From SIG672 sp045657105 (GTDB lineage Bacteria > Bacillota > Clostridia > Oscillospirales > CAG-272), in NCBI GenBank assembly GCA_045657105.1, contig JAZOSN010000021.1:1-64000 (forward strand): DNA of 64,000 nucleotides, in the 5' to 3' direction. The notes below the pieces were generated by a model. That model worked only from the letters and a program-made list of their open reading frames with translations, ran no database searches and was not told the origin of the DNA. The translations under genes were made by a program, and so were the position numbers. Numbering within the stretch: the first letter of the stretch is position 1; every line of letters starts with the position of its first letter. This document shows positions 46,026-54,629 of the stretch, piece by piece.

Positions 46026-46484
46026 ATGCAACTTACGCAAAAAGAAAAGGATTTACTGAAAGACATGAAAGATGAGGAGCAGCTCTGTATTGACAAATAC
46101 ACCCGTCATTCCGAGTGTGCTCACGACGCGCAGCTCAAAAACCTGTTTTCCTGTATAGCACAGGTCGAAAGAGAGCATCTTAATACTCTTAATTCGATCG
46201 AATCGGGAAGCACGTCGCAGAGCTCGTCGGGCGGCTCGGTGAGCTGTCCCACCACGTTCACTGCAACCTACAATTCTGCGGAAACTGTCGAGAAAAAAGA
46301 CGACTGCTTCCTTTGCAGCGACCTGCTCGCAGGCGAAAAGCACGCGTCGCATCTTTACGACACCTGTGTTTTTGAGTTTGCCGATACAAACATCAGAAAT
46401 ACGATCAACCACATTCAGAAGGAAGAGCAAAACCACGGAAAAATGATCTACGATTATATGAAAACAAATTCCATGTATTCGTAA
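46026..46484 (+). CDS. CotF-type spore coat protein (ferritin-like)
   Basis: 152 residues. 'LTQKEKDLLKDMKDEEQLC' followed by 'HDAQLKNLFSCIAQVEREH' (residues 3-60) is the Coat F domain, a ferritin-like helical hairpin found in small spore coat proteins of Bacilli and Clostridia. After a Ser/Gly linker (about 60-80) a second half repeats the pattern ('CSDLLAGEKHASHLYDTC', 'HIQKEEQNHGKMIYDYM'). The ribosome site GTGAGGTGA lies about 8 bases upstream. It would be made in the mother cell during sporulation; no clear vegetative promoter is seen upstream, which is consistent but not proof. Confidence 0.82.
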   Translation: MQLTQKEKDLLKDMKDEEQLCIDKYTRHSECAHDAQLKNLFSCIAQVEREHLNTLNSIESGSTSQSSSGGSVSCPTTFTATYNSAETVEKKDDCFLCSDLLAGEKHASHLYDTCVFEFADTNIRNTINHIQKEEQNHGKMIYDYMKTNSMYS

Positions 46485-46489
46485 AAAGA

Positions 46490-46520
46490 AAATTCCCTTG
46501 TTTGAAGCAAGGGAATTTTT
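46490..46520. terminator. Bidirectional terminator between cotF-like gene and trkH
   Basis: Twelve-bp stem AAAATTCCCTTG/CAAGGGAATTTT (46490-46501 with 46509-46520) followed by T residues. Confidence 0.85.
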
Positions 46521-46523
46521 TAT

Positions 46524-47987
46524 TTAATTTTTCTTCCAAGAACCGGGCGAGAAGAATACTATTATCGGGAATATTTCAAGTCGTCCGAGAAGCATTGCAA
46601 ACGAGAACACCACCTTGGAAAGCGGCGAGTACGCCGAGAAATTTCCCATAGGTCCGACCATTCCAAGACCGGGACCGACGTTGTTGAAGCAGGTGAGCGC
46701 CGCAGTTGCATTCGTCGTGAAATCAAATCCGTCGAGCGATACGACGATCGTCGTAATCACGATGATAAATATATACATTACAAAGTAGGAGAGCGTGCTG
46801 CGAACTATCGAGTTTTCTACGGGTGTGCCTTCAAGACGAACGGTAGTCACCGCGCGCGGGTGAAGCAGATGCTTCATTTCCTGTGCGAAGGTTTTGAGAA
46901 GAAGCATCATTCGGCTTATTTTAAGTCCACCCGCAGTAGAGCCTGCCATTCCACCGAGTATTATGAGCATAACGAGCAGAGCTTGTGCGAAGGACGGCCA
47001 GAGAAGCGCAAAATCGACCGTTCCGTATCCAGTTGTCGAGATAAGAGCCGCAACCTGAAAAAACGCGTGTCTGAGAGATGTCGCGGCGTCTGAGTAAATA
47101 TGGTAGATATTCGCGGCGATAAGCAGAGTCGTCACGCCGACGATGGCAAGATAGACTCTAAGCTCCTCGCTTTTGAACACATCTCTTATTCTTTTTATGA
47201 GAATGAGATAGAAAAGGTTGAAATTTATTCCGAAGATCACCATAAATACGGCGAGAACCATTTCGATATACGCGCTGTCGTAGAAGGATATTCCTTCACT
47301 GCGAACTGCAAATCCGCCTGTTCCCGCAGTTCCGAATGCATTACAGAGAGCATCGAAAAGCGGCATATCTCCAAGCAGGAGAAGCACTGCAAGAATTGCC
47401 GTAAGTACGGCATAAACTGCATACAGTATTATCGCCGTCTGGCGCATACGCGGTACGAGCTTTCCTACGACCGGGCCGGGAACCTCCGCCTTCATAAGAT
47501 GCATCGAGTCTGACATCGGCATTATAGCAAGCACGAACACCAGAACTCCCATTCCGCCTACCCAGTGCGAAAAGCTTCGCCAGAAAAGCAGACATTTGGG
47601 AAGCGCGCCCGGATCGATACAGATGGTCGCACCCGTAGTAGTAAATCCGGATACCATCTCAAAAATGCAGTCCCAGATCGATGAAAACTGGGAAACGCCG
47701 CCGAAGGATTCAAGGCTGCTTATGTAAAACGGAATCGCTCCGATAAGTGACATAAATATCCACGCCGCCGCGACCACGAAGAAGCCCTCGCGCACGTATA
47801 TTACCGTATTCTTCGGCTTTTTAAGTCCGATAGTAATTCCGGCGAGTAATAGTACAAGCATTGGTATCGCAAAGGAAAGCGTTGCCTTTTCCGAGTAGAT
47901 GAGTCCGACGGCGACCGAGGGTATCATCAGGAAAAACTCGGCAAGAAAGACGCGTCCCAAGAGATACGCTATCATTTTTCTGTTCAT
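46524..47987 (-). CDS. trkH: TrkH-family potassium channel/transporter subunit
   Basis: 487 residues, multi-pass membrane protein with four pore-loop repeats. Selectivity segments are visible: 'GFTTTGATIC' (first), 'FGTAGTGGFAV' (second), 'ALISTTGYGTVDF' (third) and 'TCFNNVGPGLGMVG' (fourth). 'FWRSFSHWVGGMGVLVFVLA' is the conserved post-loop helix. It moves K+ into the cell under control of cytoplasmic TrkA, encoded 27 bases upstream on the same strand. The 3' end converges on the cotF-like gene at a shared terminator. Together they form a Trk/Ktr-type uptake system. Confidence 0.95.
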   Translation of the reverse strand: MNRKMIAYLLGRVFLAEFFLMIPSVAVGLIYSEKATLSFAIPMLVLLLAGITIGLKKPKNTVIYVREGFFVVAAAWIFMSLIGAIPFYISSLESFGGVSQFSSIWDCIFEMVSGFTTTGATICIDPGALPKCLLFWRSFSHWVGGMGVLVFVLAIMPMSDSMHLMKAEVPGPVVGKLVPRMRQTAIILYAVYAVLTAILAVLLLLGDMPLFDALCNAFGTAGTGGFAVRSEGISFYDSAYIEMVLAVFMVIFGINFNLFYLILIKRIRDVFKSEELRVYLAIVGVTTLLIAANIYHIYSDAATSLRHAFFQVAALISTTGYGTVDFALLWPSFAQALLVMLIILGGMAGSTAGGLKISRMMLLLKTFAQEMKHLLHPRAVTTVRLEGTPVENSIVRSTLSYFVMYIFIIVITTIVVSLDGFDFTTNATAALTCFNNVGPGLGMVGPMGNFSAYSPLSKVVFSFAMLLGRLEIFPIIVFFSPGSWKKN

Positions 47988-48014
47988 ATCGTTTATCTCT
48001 TCTTTGTTTTTGAT

Positions 48015-49376
48015 TTACTCGGCGAGTATGTCGCCAAGACTGTTTATCCTTTGAGAAGCACTTACTATAAGAACGCTATCTCCTGCCTTTATGCAGTCCG
48101 AGCCCTTCGGCACGAGTGCCTTGTTATCTCTGACTATGCAGGCGACGAGAATGTTCTTTTTAAGACTGAGCGCATAAAGCGGCTTGTCGATAAGCTCGGT
48201 CATATCGGCATCCGCCTCGAATTCGAGGACCTCGACCTTACCGCCGACTATCTTGTAAAGAGAGAGCGCATTTCCCTCGCTGTCGCTCGCCGCGAGAGCT
48301 CTGACGTATCTGAGTATCTCGTTTATCGTAACGAGCTTCGGAGAAACGACGGTTTCGAGCTCTTTTCCCTTGAACATCGAGAAAAAGTTATCGCTCGTAA
48401 CCTTTGCTATGACCTTGTTCACCTGCATTTTGTTTGCATAGAGCGCGGAAAGAATATTTCCTTCGTCAAGATCGGTAAGCGAAAGGAACGCGTCGGTCTT
48501 GTCAATTCCCTCCTCTGCAAGAAGCTCGTGGTCAGACGAATCGCCCTGCAAAACGACTGCCTTGGGATATTTTTTCGCCATCGCCTCGGCGCGTTGCTTG
48601 TCGTTTTCAACGATTTTAAGGTCAATATTGTCGCCACTGAGCAGCTCTGCAAGGTAGTGAGTTATAGTGCCTGCTCCTGTTATCATAACGCTTTTTACGG
48701 GGTTAAGATAAAGCCCTGCCTTCTTGAACGCCTTGCTTATATCCTTGGGCGCGCCTGTGAAATAGAGGTTGTCGCCCTCGTTTATTTCGAAAGTACCGCC
48801 GGGGATAAAGACCTCGCCGTTTCTTTCAACACTGCATATAAGTACGGTAATACCGAGCGAGGAAAGCTCCATAAGCTTTTTACCAACGAGCAAATTGCCC
48901 TTGGGAACGCGGCAGGAAACGAGCTCTGCTCTTCCTCTTGCAAAAATCTCAACGCCTGTCGCAGACGGGAATCTGAGCACTCTTGCGATCTCGGACGCCG
49001 CCGCGCGTTCGGGATTTATAGTCATTGAAAGTCCGAAATCGTTTTTGAGCTCGTAAAGCTGTCCCGCATATTCGGGATTTCTGACTCTCGCGATAGTATT
49101 CTTCGCTCCGAGCTTATGCGCGGCAAGGCAACAAAGAAGGTTAAGCTCGTCCGAATCCGCCGTAGCTATAAGAAGATCGCAGTTTTCTATGCCCACTGAG
49201 CGCAGAACGTCAAAGGTTGCGCCGTTTCCGACGTATCCGATAATATCGTAGGTGTTACTTATCTGCTCGATGACGCGAGCATCGGTATCAATTACCGTGA
49301 TGTCGTGTCCTTCGCTTTGAAGCTGTCCTATAAGGGAAACTCCGACCGAGCCTCCGCCAACAAGTGTAATTTGCAT
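48015..49376 (-). CDS. trkA: TrkA: NAD-binding regulatory subunit of potassium uptake
   Basis: 453 residues: two tandem RCK_N/RCK_C units. First Rossmann motif 'ITLVGGGSVGVSLIGQL' (residues 3-19) with the acidic 'VIDTD'; second 'VMITGAGTITHYLAELL' around 230. RCK_C domains ('VGKKLMELSSLGITVLIC', 'IDKPLYALSLKKNILVAC') bind ligands that gate the channel; in other Firmicutes RCK_C domains bind c-di-AMP. Ribosome site AAAGGAGAAGC precedes the ATG. It follows pepD by 13 bases and precedes trkH by 27, so the three are probably one transcript. The c-di-AMP cyclase gene cdaA lies 6 kb away on the other strand, and a functional link is plausible. Confidence 0.95.
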   Translation of the reverse strand: MQITLVGGGSVGVSLIGQLQSEGHDITVIDTDARVIEQISNTYDIIGYVGNGATFDVLRSVGIENCDLLIATADSDELNLLCCLAAHKLGAKNTIARVRNPEYAGQLYELKNDFGLSMTINPERAAASEIARVLRFPSATGVEIFARGRAELVSCRVPKGNLLVGKKLMELSSLGITVLICSVERNGEVFIPGGTFEINEGDNLYFTGAPKDISKAFKKAGLYLNPVKSVMITGAGTITHYLAELLSGDNIDLKIVENDKQRAEAMAKKYPKAVVLQGDSSDHELLAEEGIDKTDAFLSLTDLDEGNILSALYANKMQVNKVIAKVTSDNFFSMFKGKELETVVSPKLVTINEILRYVRALAASDSEGNALSLYKIVGGKVEVLEFEADADMTELIDKPLYALSLKKNILVACIVRDNKALVPKGSDCIKAGDSVLIVSASQRINSLGDILAE

Positions 49377-49389
49377 TTTGCTTCTCCTT

Positions 49390-50832
49390 TCAAGCTTTTA
49401 TCATATAGAGCACGAGTTTCCAGAAACGCTCCATGCTCGCAAGATCAAGTCGTTCGTCGGGTGAGTGAATATCGAAAACATCAGGGCCGATCGCGATAGT
49501 GTCACAACCGCCGAGGCGCGAAATTATCGTTCCGCATTCAAGTCCGGCGTGAATCGCCGCCGTTCTCGGCTCGATGGGCGAGTCGGGAAAGAGCTTTTTG
49601 TAAGCGTCAACAAACTCGCACGCGAGCTTTGAATCCTTGCAGTAATCCCAAGACTCGTATATTCCGCTTATCTCGCTCGTCACTCCGATCGCCTCTGCAA
49701 ATCTTGCGAGCACACCGAGAAGCGCATCGTGCTCGGAATTTGACGAGGATCTCGTCTTAATCCAAACCTTTATCTCGCTTTCGTCGCACTCGACGACTCC
49801 GCAGTTGCACGAGGTGCGGACAAGTCCTTCGAAATCGGGGGACATCGCGTATACTCCGTTTGGCGTAAGAGTGAGCAGGTCGACAAGCTTTGAGGTATCC
49901 TTATAAGTAAGCATATTTTCGCTTATTTTGCCTTTATCAAGGTAAATTTTAATTCCCTTATCCTCTTTGCAGACCTCGTCTGCTATCTCGCGTCTGATAA
50001 TTTCAAGCTCGTTTTCAACCTCTGTGCGGTCGATCACCGAGATCTCGGCAACACACTCGCGCGCGATGGCGTTCTTCATATTTCCGCCCTTTATTGAAAC
50101 GAGATTAAACGGCTTTTTAGCGTAAAGTCTTGCAAGGACTCTTCCCATCACGCGGTTAGCGTTCATTCGGCAGGTCGAAATATCCGTTCCCGAATGTCCG
50201 CCCATAAGTCCTGTGACCGTGATCTTTATCGGTCTATCGGGGCATTTTACTCTGTCGGTCGCGAGCGTATAGCAAATATCCGCTCCTCCTGCCGAGGAAA
50301 CGATCGCAACGCCCTCTCCCTCAGAGTCCATATTTATCATTTTGCGCGATCTTACTACCGAGTAGTCAAACGCCTCCGCGCCGAGAAGCGAGGTTTCCTC
50401 ACTGACGGTAAAAAGACATTCGAGCATCGGCATATCCTCGTCGAGCTCGAGCAGCGCGAGCATCATAGCGACTGCAACTCCGTCGTCCGCTCCGAGCGTG
50501 GTGCCGTGGGCCGAGAGAAATCCGTCCTTCACTCTGAGCTTCAAGGGATCCTTTGTAAAATCGTGAACGGTCGAGGCGTTTTTCTCGCAGACCATATCGG
50601 TATGACCTTGAAGAAGCACACTCGGCGCGTCCTCGTAACCCTTTCCTGCTTCTCTGCGAACGAAAACGTTGTTCACCTCGTCGCGAGTACAGAAAAGTCC
50701 GAGCCTTTCGGCATAGGCGCAAATATAATCGGCAATTCCCTTTTCGTTTCCCGATCCGCGCGGTATCGCACTGATCTCCTCGAAAATTTCAAAAAGCCTT
50801 TTCGGCTCGTAGCCGTTTATGATATATTCCAT
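49390..50832 (-). CDS. pepD: Aminoacyl-histidine dipeptidase (PepD-like, M20)
   Basis: 480 residues from the ATG at 50832 (GAGGAC 7 bases upstream). Cytoplasmic zinc dipeptidase of family M20C that splits Xaa-His and other dipeptides. Motifs: 'LLQGHTDMVCEK' (first metal His and catalytic Asp), 'GTTLGADDGVAVAMMLAL' (bridging Asp), 'FTVSEETSLLGAEAFDYS' (Glu-Glu), and 'HAGLECG' followed by 'GPDVFDIHSPDERLDLAS' (last metal His). 'GGHSGTDIS' is in the dimerisation lid. Length is typical (480-490). It sits at the head of the trkA-trkH run; no metabolic reason for that pairing is obvious. Confidence 0.94.
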   Translation of the reverse strand: MEYIINGYEPKRLFEIFEEISAIPRGSGNEKGIADYICAYAERLGLFCTRDEVNNVFVRREAGKGYEDAPSVLLQGHTDMVCEKNASTVHDFTKDPLKLRVKDGFLSAHGTTLGADDGVAVAMMLALLELDEDMPMLECLFTVSEETSLLGAEAFDYSVVRSRKMINMDSEGEGVAIVSSAGGADICYTLATDRVKCPDRPIKITVTGLMGGHSGTDISTCRMNANRVMGRVLARLYAKKPFNLVSIKGGNMKNAIARECVAEISVIDRTEVENELEIIRREIADEVCKEDKGIKIYLDKGKISENMLTYKDTSKLVDLLTLTPNGVYAMSPDFEGLVRTSCNCGVVECDESEIKVWIKTRSSSNSEHDALLGVLARFAEAIGVTSEISGIYESWDYCKDSKLACEFVDAYKKLFPDSPIEPRTAAIHAGLECGTIISRLGGCDTIAIGPDVFDIHSPDERLDLASMERFWKLVLYMIKA

Positions 50833-50889
50833 AACAGTCCTCACAGACAATAGTTATATTTATCCCGAGATCTCGGGGAATTTTCAAAT

Positions 50890-51798
50890 TTAAAGAGATG
50901 ATACTCCGCAACCTGCCGCGACAAGAACTATCGCCAGAACTCCCGAAGCGAAGCCGACAAGCTTGCCTTTTCCGCCAAGCTTACCGAAGATACCAAGCGC
51001 TCCTGCGATCGCAGGACATGCCATTCCGAAGAATATAAGTGCCATTCCGCTGACCTGCACCGCGCCCATAGATTCTCCGAAGAGCTCGGACGAGGTTGCC
51101 GAAACGTTCGTCATCGCCATAACGAAGGACGACGAAAACAGTCTTATAGCGAGCGAGAGTGCCATATTGTCGGTCGCCTTTCTTATCAGAAAAGCGGCAA
51201 ATGACATAACGAAAACAGTGGGAAGCGCGTAAAGATCAAGTCTTAACACCGCCGCCATAAGCGAGATAAAGGCTCCTCTCAAAAGGATGTTTTTTATCGC
51301 GCCAAAGCGTGAGTAGATGTATCCGTCAAACATTAGATTTTCAAATACCGCAATAAGCAAAACGAGCATAATTACGATGAAAACTCCGCCGTTTTCGCCA
51401 ACTATCGAATAAATATTAAAAGACGTTACCGCAAGACCGGGTGCTATGATCTGCGAAAAAAGGATCATCGGCATTGACGCCATAAACGCCGCGGCAAGTA
51501 TGAGCGCCGAGCCGATCACCTCGATCTTTTTCGGAGAAGAAAATCTGAACGCCGCTCTGTATTTCAGACCCGTGAGCTTTATAAGAACAAAGAGCGTGAC
51601 GATAGAGAGCACGCAGGCGGCGTAAAGCGCCCAGACTCCGATAATATCGGTAAGAAAACCGTACGCGCAGGCAAAGACAACGAGCGAAATAACATACGCC
51701 GTCATTCCGTCGAGCATCTTGAATTTACCTAAATTTTTCTTTTCAAGCTCCGCGGAGCTAAGCTCACCGAAGCTTTTGCGCTTTTGATTTTTCGACAT
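50890..51798 (-). CDS. CPBP-like membrane protein lacking catalytic residues
   Basis: 302 residues, about eight helices. The order and hydrophobic pattern match CPBP (Abi/CAAX-protease-like) proteins, but where active members have EExxxR this one reads 'AVFENLMFDGYIYSRF' (second Glu to Asn, Arg to Asp), and the two helices that normally supply His have Arg instead ('LMAAVLRLDL', 'LAIRLFSSSF'). It is therefore probably not a protease, perhaps a scaffold or sensor derived from one. The N-terminus is a 30-residue charged cytoplasmic tail. It lies between the rplA terminator and pepD on the same strand. The family call is moderate. Confidence 0.6.
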   Translation of the reverse strand: MSKNQKRKSFGELSSAELEKKNLGKFKMLDGMTAYVISLVVFACAYGFLTDIIGVWALYAACVLSIVTLFVLIKLTGLKYRAAFRFSSPKKIEVIGSALILAAAFMASMPMILFSQIIAPGLAVTSFNIYSIVGENGGVFIVIMLVLLIAVFENLMFDGYIYSRFGAIKNILLRGAFISLMAAVLRLDLYALPTVFVMSFAAFLIRKATDNMALSLAIRLFSSSFVMAMTNVSATSSELFGESMGAVQVSGMALIFFGMACPAIAGALGIFGKLGGKGKLVGFASGVLAIVLVAAGCGVSSL

Positions 51799-51855
51799 TT
51801 CGCATTTAACCTTTCATCAGGCCGTAAAATTACCTTAATACTATAAATAAACATA

Positions 51856-51880
51856 GGGGGTTACGGAAATTGTAACCCCC
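51856..51880 (-). terminator. Terminator after rplA
   Basis: Nine-bp stem GGGGGTTAC/GTAACCCCC (51856-51864 with 51872-51880), 17 bases past the rplA stop. The T-tract is interrupted (TATGTTTATTT). It separates rplKA from downstream genes. Confidence 0.65.
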
Positions 51881-51896
51881 TTTCGCTTTAATTTAA

Positions 51897-52592
51897 TCAA
51901 CCAAGCTTGGAATAGTTGACTTTTACACCGGGACCCATGGTCGATGCAACGACACAGCTCTTGATGTACTGTCCCTTTGCTGCCGCAGGCTTAGCCTTGA
52001 TGATCGCTCCGAGGAGAGTATCAAAGTTTTCGGAGAGCTTTTCTGCTCCGAAAGAAGCCTTACCGATGGGGCAGTGGATAATGTTGGTCTTGTCAAGACG
52101 GTACTCGATCTTACCTGCCTTAGCCTCGTTTACCGCACGTGCGATGTCCATCGTAACGGTTCCCGACTTCGGGTTAGGCATAAGACCCTTAGGTCCGAGT
52201 ACACGGCCAAGACGACCGATTGCGCCCATCATATTGGGGGTGGTGATAATAATATCGAAATCGAACCAGTTTTCTTTCTGGATCTTTTCAATGTATTCGT
52301 CAGAACCTGCGTAGTCAGCGCCTGCTGCCTTTGCAGCCTCTTCCATCTCGGGCTTAACGAGCGCGAGAACGCGAACGGTCTTACCGGTTCCGTGAGGAAG
52401 AACTACTGCTCCTCTAACCTGCTGGTCAGCGTGACGCGAGTCAACGCCAAGACGAACGTGAACTTCTATTGTTTCATCAAACTTAGCCTTAGCAGTCTGG
52501 CAAACGAGCTCAATTGCGTCTGCTCTGTCGTAAAGCTTGGACTTTTCAAACAGCTTTGCGCTGTCCTGATACTTTTTACCTTTAATAGCCAT
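51897..52592 (-). CDS. rplA: 50S ribosomal protein L1
   Basis: 231 residues; binds 23S rRNA at the L1 stalk and, in many bacteria, represses its own operon. Typical segments: 'FDETIEVHVRLGVDSRHADQ', 'VRGAVVLPHGTGKTVRVLAL', 'MGAIGRLGRVLGPKGLMPNP' and 'GTVTMDIARAVNEAKAGKIE'. Normal length. It follows rplK by 18 bases. In most bacteria rplJ and rplL come next; here a hairpin terminator and an unrelated membrane-protein gene follow, so this operon ends at L1. Confidence 0.98.
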   Translation of the reverse strand: MAIKGKKYQDSAKLFEKSKLYDRADAIELVCQTAKAKFDETIEVHVRLGVDSRHADQQVRGAVVLPHGTGKTVRVLALVKPEMEEAAKAAGADYAGSDEYIEKIQKENWFDFDIIITTPNMMGAIGRLGRVLGPKGLMPNPKSGTVTMDIARAVNEAKAGKIEYRLDKTNIIHCPIGKASFGAEKLSENFDTLLGAIIKAKPAAAKGQYIKSCVVASTMGPGVKVNYSKLG

Positions 52593-52610
52593 TATTTAAT
52601 TCCCTCCTTC

Positions 52611-53036
52611 TCAGTCAACAACTACGACACCCATGCTGCGTGCCGTTCCTGCGATCATGCTCATAGCCGCTTCAACAGATGCCGCGTTAAGATCGGGCAT
52701 TTTGAGCTCTGCGATCTCTCTGAGCTGTGCCTTGGTGATGTTGCCAACCTTAGTCTTGTTGGGGACACCCGATCCCGAATCAAGACCGATAGCCTTCTTG
52801 ATAAGAACGGCTGCGGGCGGAGTCTTGGTGATAAAGGTGAACGTGCGGTCTGCATATACCGTGATAACTACGGGAATTATAAGACCAGCCTGTGCCTTGG
52901 TACGCTCGTTGAATTCCTTGGTGAAGTTAGGAATCGAAACGCTGTACTGTCCGAGTGCGGGACCTACGGGCGGACCGGGCATTGCCTTGCCGGCGGGAAG
53001 CTGAAGTTTGATATAACCTGCTATTTTCTTTGCCAT
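52611..53036 (-). CDS. rplK: 50S ribosomal protein L11
   Basis: 141 residues from the ATG at 53036; the longer in-frame start at 53135 is rejected because AAAAIAGY-type L11 N-termini begin here and GGAGGTATA lies just upstream. Motifs: 'IKLQLPAGKAMPGPPVGPAL' (residues 8-27, the Pro-rich thiostrepton-site N-domain) and 'TVEAAM.MIAGTARSMGV'-type C-domain, read here as 'ASVEAAMSMIAGTARSMG', which binds the GTPase centre of 23S rRNA. The 113-base gap to nusG shows no gene or clear terminator. Confidence 0.98.
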   Translation of the reverse strand: MAKKIAGYIKLQLPAGKAMPGPPVGPALGQYSVSIPNFTKEFNERTKAQAGLIIPVVITVYADRTFTFITKTPPAAVLIKKAIGLDSGSGVPNKTKVGNITKAQLREIAELKMPDLNAASVEAAMSMIAGTARSMGVVVVD

Positions 53037-53149
53037 AGTAAATATACCTCCAAATGTGGTTATACGACGGAAGAATGTAAGAAAAAATTTTCTTCCTCCC
53101 ACATGTTCGGCGTAAATATATCTATTACGCCACAAAAATATTTTTGAGA

Positions 53150-53710
53150 TCAGAAAGTGAGTACTTCAAGAGAATCGGCGTCGATCTCAGCCGCCGTTTC
53201 GCGTCCGAACATATTAAGCATAACCATAACACGGGTTTTGTCCTCGGAAATCGAGCTTACGGTTCCTATAAATCCGTTGAACGAGCCTGCCGTTACCTTT
53301 ACGCTGTCGCCAACGCTGTACGGAAGCTCCTTTGTAAGTCCGATGCTTACCGCGTCCAAAGTTTCAAGTCCCATATCCGCGACTTCCTTGTCGGAAAGCG
53401 GAACAGGTCTGGATCCGGGTCCCACGAAACCGGTAACGCCGTTTATGTTGCGTACTACGTGCCAGGTAAAGTCGCTCATAATCATTTTTACCATAACGTA
53501 GCAGGGGTAGATCTTGACCTCGACCTCTTTTACGGTTTCACCGCTCGTTTCGGTAACCTTTTCTACGGGAATACGTATATCGGTTATCATATCCTGAAGT
53601 CCGCGGTTTTCGATGATCTTTTCAAGATTGCTCTTTACTTTGTTCTCATATCCCGAGTAGGTGTGAATAACGTACCAATTAAGCTCGGGTGTATATTCGA
53701 TATCTGACAT
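53150..53710 (-). CDS. nusG: Transcription elongation/antitermination factor NusG
   Basis: 186 residues. NGN domain (about 10-110: 'NWYVIHTYSGYENKVKSNLE', 'YPCYVMVKMIM', 'WHVVRNINGVTGFVG') that binds RNA polymerase, then a KOW domain (about 130-186: 'YSVGDSVKVTAGSFNGFIGT') that contacts S10 or Rho. Position between secE and rplK is the classic order. Gap to secE is 106 bases. Normal length for Firmicutes (175-190). Confidence 0.97.
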   Translation of the reverse strand: MSDIEYTPELNWYVIHTYSGYENKVKSNLEKIIENRGLQDMITDIRIPVEKVTETSGETVKEVEVKIYPCYVMVKMIMSDFTWHVVRNINGVTGFVGPGSRPVPLSDKEVADMGLETLDAVSIGLTKELPYSVGDSVKVTAGSFNGFIGTVSSISEDKTRVMVMLNMFGRETAAEIDADSLEVLTF

Positions 53711-53816
53711 TGATTATGATTCACTTACCGTTTCTCCGGCGGATTTTGCTTTCTTGCGGCTATTTCTGCCGTTTCGCACACTGCGACGCCGGATCGCGCG
53801 TGCGGTTTTTATCGGT

Positions 53817-54104
53817 TTACGCGAAAAGGTTTCCGATGTTACCTATGAAGCTAACACCTGCACCGAGTATCGCATCGACAACACCGATGATTGCTGCAAT
53901 AACGACCATGGTAACGATTACGGCAACGGTGGATCTTACACTCTGCTTGCCCGAGTACCACGTGATCTTCTTGCGCTCAGCAAGAACACTGCGAAGGAAG
54001 CCTGCAGAATTCGCTTTCTTTGCCTTCTTAGCTTCTTTTGCCTTTTGCTTTTTTACTGCCGTTTCGTCGGTTTCGGCTTTGGTTTTGATTTCTTTCTCTG
54101 CCAT
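53817..54104 (-). CDS. secE: Preprotein translocase subunit SecE
   Basis: 95 residues with one membrane helix (about 60-82). The N-terminal 35 residues are Lys/Ala/Glu-rich; then 'FLRSVLAERKKITWYSGKQS' is the conserved amphipathic segment preceding the helix, as in all bacterial SecE. It clamps SecY in the translocon. It lies 11 bases after rpmG and precedes nusG, the standard arrangement. The C-terminus beyond the helix is somewhat longer than usual (13 residues). Confidence 0.95.
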   Translation of the reverse strand: MAEKEIKTKAETDETAVKKQKAKEAKKAKKANSAGFLRSVLAERKKITWYSGKQSVRSTVAVIVTMVVIAAIIGVVDAILGAGVSFIGNIGNLFA

Positions 54105-54115
54105 TTTAAAACCTC

Positions 54116-54265
54116 CTACTTCGATTCCTTATGCAAAGTGTGCTTTCTGCAAAAACGGCAATACTTGTTCATTTCGAGTCTGTCCGGGTCATTCTTCTTG
54201 TTCTTCATAGTATTGTAGTTTCTCTGCTTGCATTCACTGCATACCATTGTGATTTTTACTCTCAA
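54116..54265 (-). CDS. rpmG: 50S ribosomal protein L33
   Basis: A 49-residue protein read from a TTG start at 54265 to TAG at 54118-54116. It has the zinc-type pattern: Cys9 and Cys12 in 'MVCSECKQRNYNT' and Cys36 and Cys39 in 'KYCRFCRKHTLHKESK', with the conserved 'NKKNDPDRLEMNKYC' in between. GGAGG lies 6-7 bases before the TTG. Length and position before secE are typical. This Cys+ form needs zinc; a Cys- paralogue may exist elsewhere. Confidence 0.96.
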   Translation of the reverse strand: MRVKITMVCSECKQRNYNTMKNKKNDPDRLEMNKYCRFCRKHTLHKESK

Positions 54266-54312
54266 GTCGGCACCTCCTAATTAGTTTTGAGCCTTGTGTG
54301 TCGATCAGAGCT

Positions 54313-54354
54313 TTACCGACACGCGCAGGACAAAAAATTTCTGCACGGGCTCAT
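54313..54354 (-). CDS. Possible 13-residue leader peptide upstream of rpmG
   Basis: An ATG at 54354 is preceded at 8 bases by the strong site GGGAGG and followed by 12 further codons and TAA: 'MSPCRNFLSCACR'. Just after it, GTGTCG and CGACAC can pair. It lies in the about 195-base leader of the rpmG-secE-nusG-rplKA transcript. Three of 13 residues are Cys, which could make it a sensor of Cys-tRNA or simply a chance frame. No mutually exclusive terminator was found. Confidence 0.35.
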   Translation of the reverse strand: MSPCRNFLSCACR

Positions 54355-54434
54355 AGATTTTACCTCCCTCAAACGGAGTCTTTTTTAGGCTTGATTTTGC
54401 ACTTTTGCGCCCCGGAATGAGCAAATTTACGCGC

Positions 54435-54496
54435 AAAAAAACAGCCCCTCTCCGCAGAGGTATAACGAGTTTACCACATTTAACTCGATTTGTCAA
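54435..54496 (-). promoter_or_regulatory. Promoter of the rpmG-secE-nusG-rplKA operon, with 5' hairpin
   Basis: TTGACA (54496-54491) and TAAACT (54473-54468), 17-base spacer. The RNA would begin almost at once with CCTCTGCGGAGAGG (54460-54447), a 5-bp hairpin, then GGCTG and seven T. Confidence 0.7.
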
Positions 54497-54629
54497 TAGT
54501 TTTTTTGAATTTTTTGCTCGATTTATTAAGTTTCGGACGATATATCGCGCCAAGTTCCGATTTTTCGCTCACAAACGGGGATAAATATTACTTTATATAA
54601 TTTAATGTATATTTTTTTCAAAATTCCTG

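Noticed and set aside
54305..54553. 82-residue open frame across the rpmG leader
   Set aside because: It crosses the promoter and leader in a frame without a ribosome site; the 13-codon frame with a strong site and the rpmG start explain the region better.
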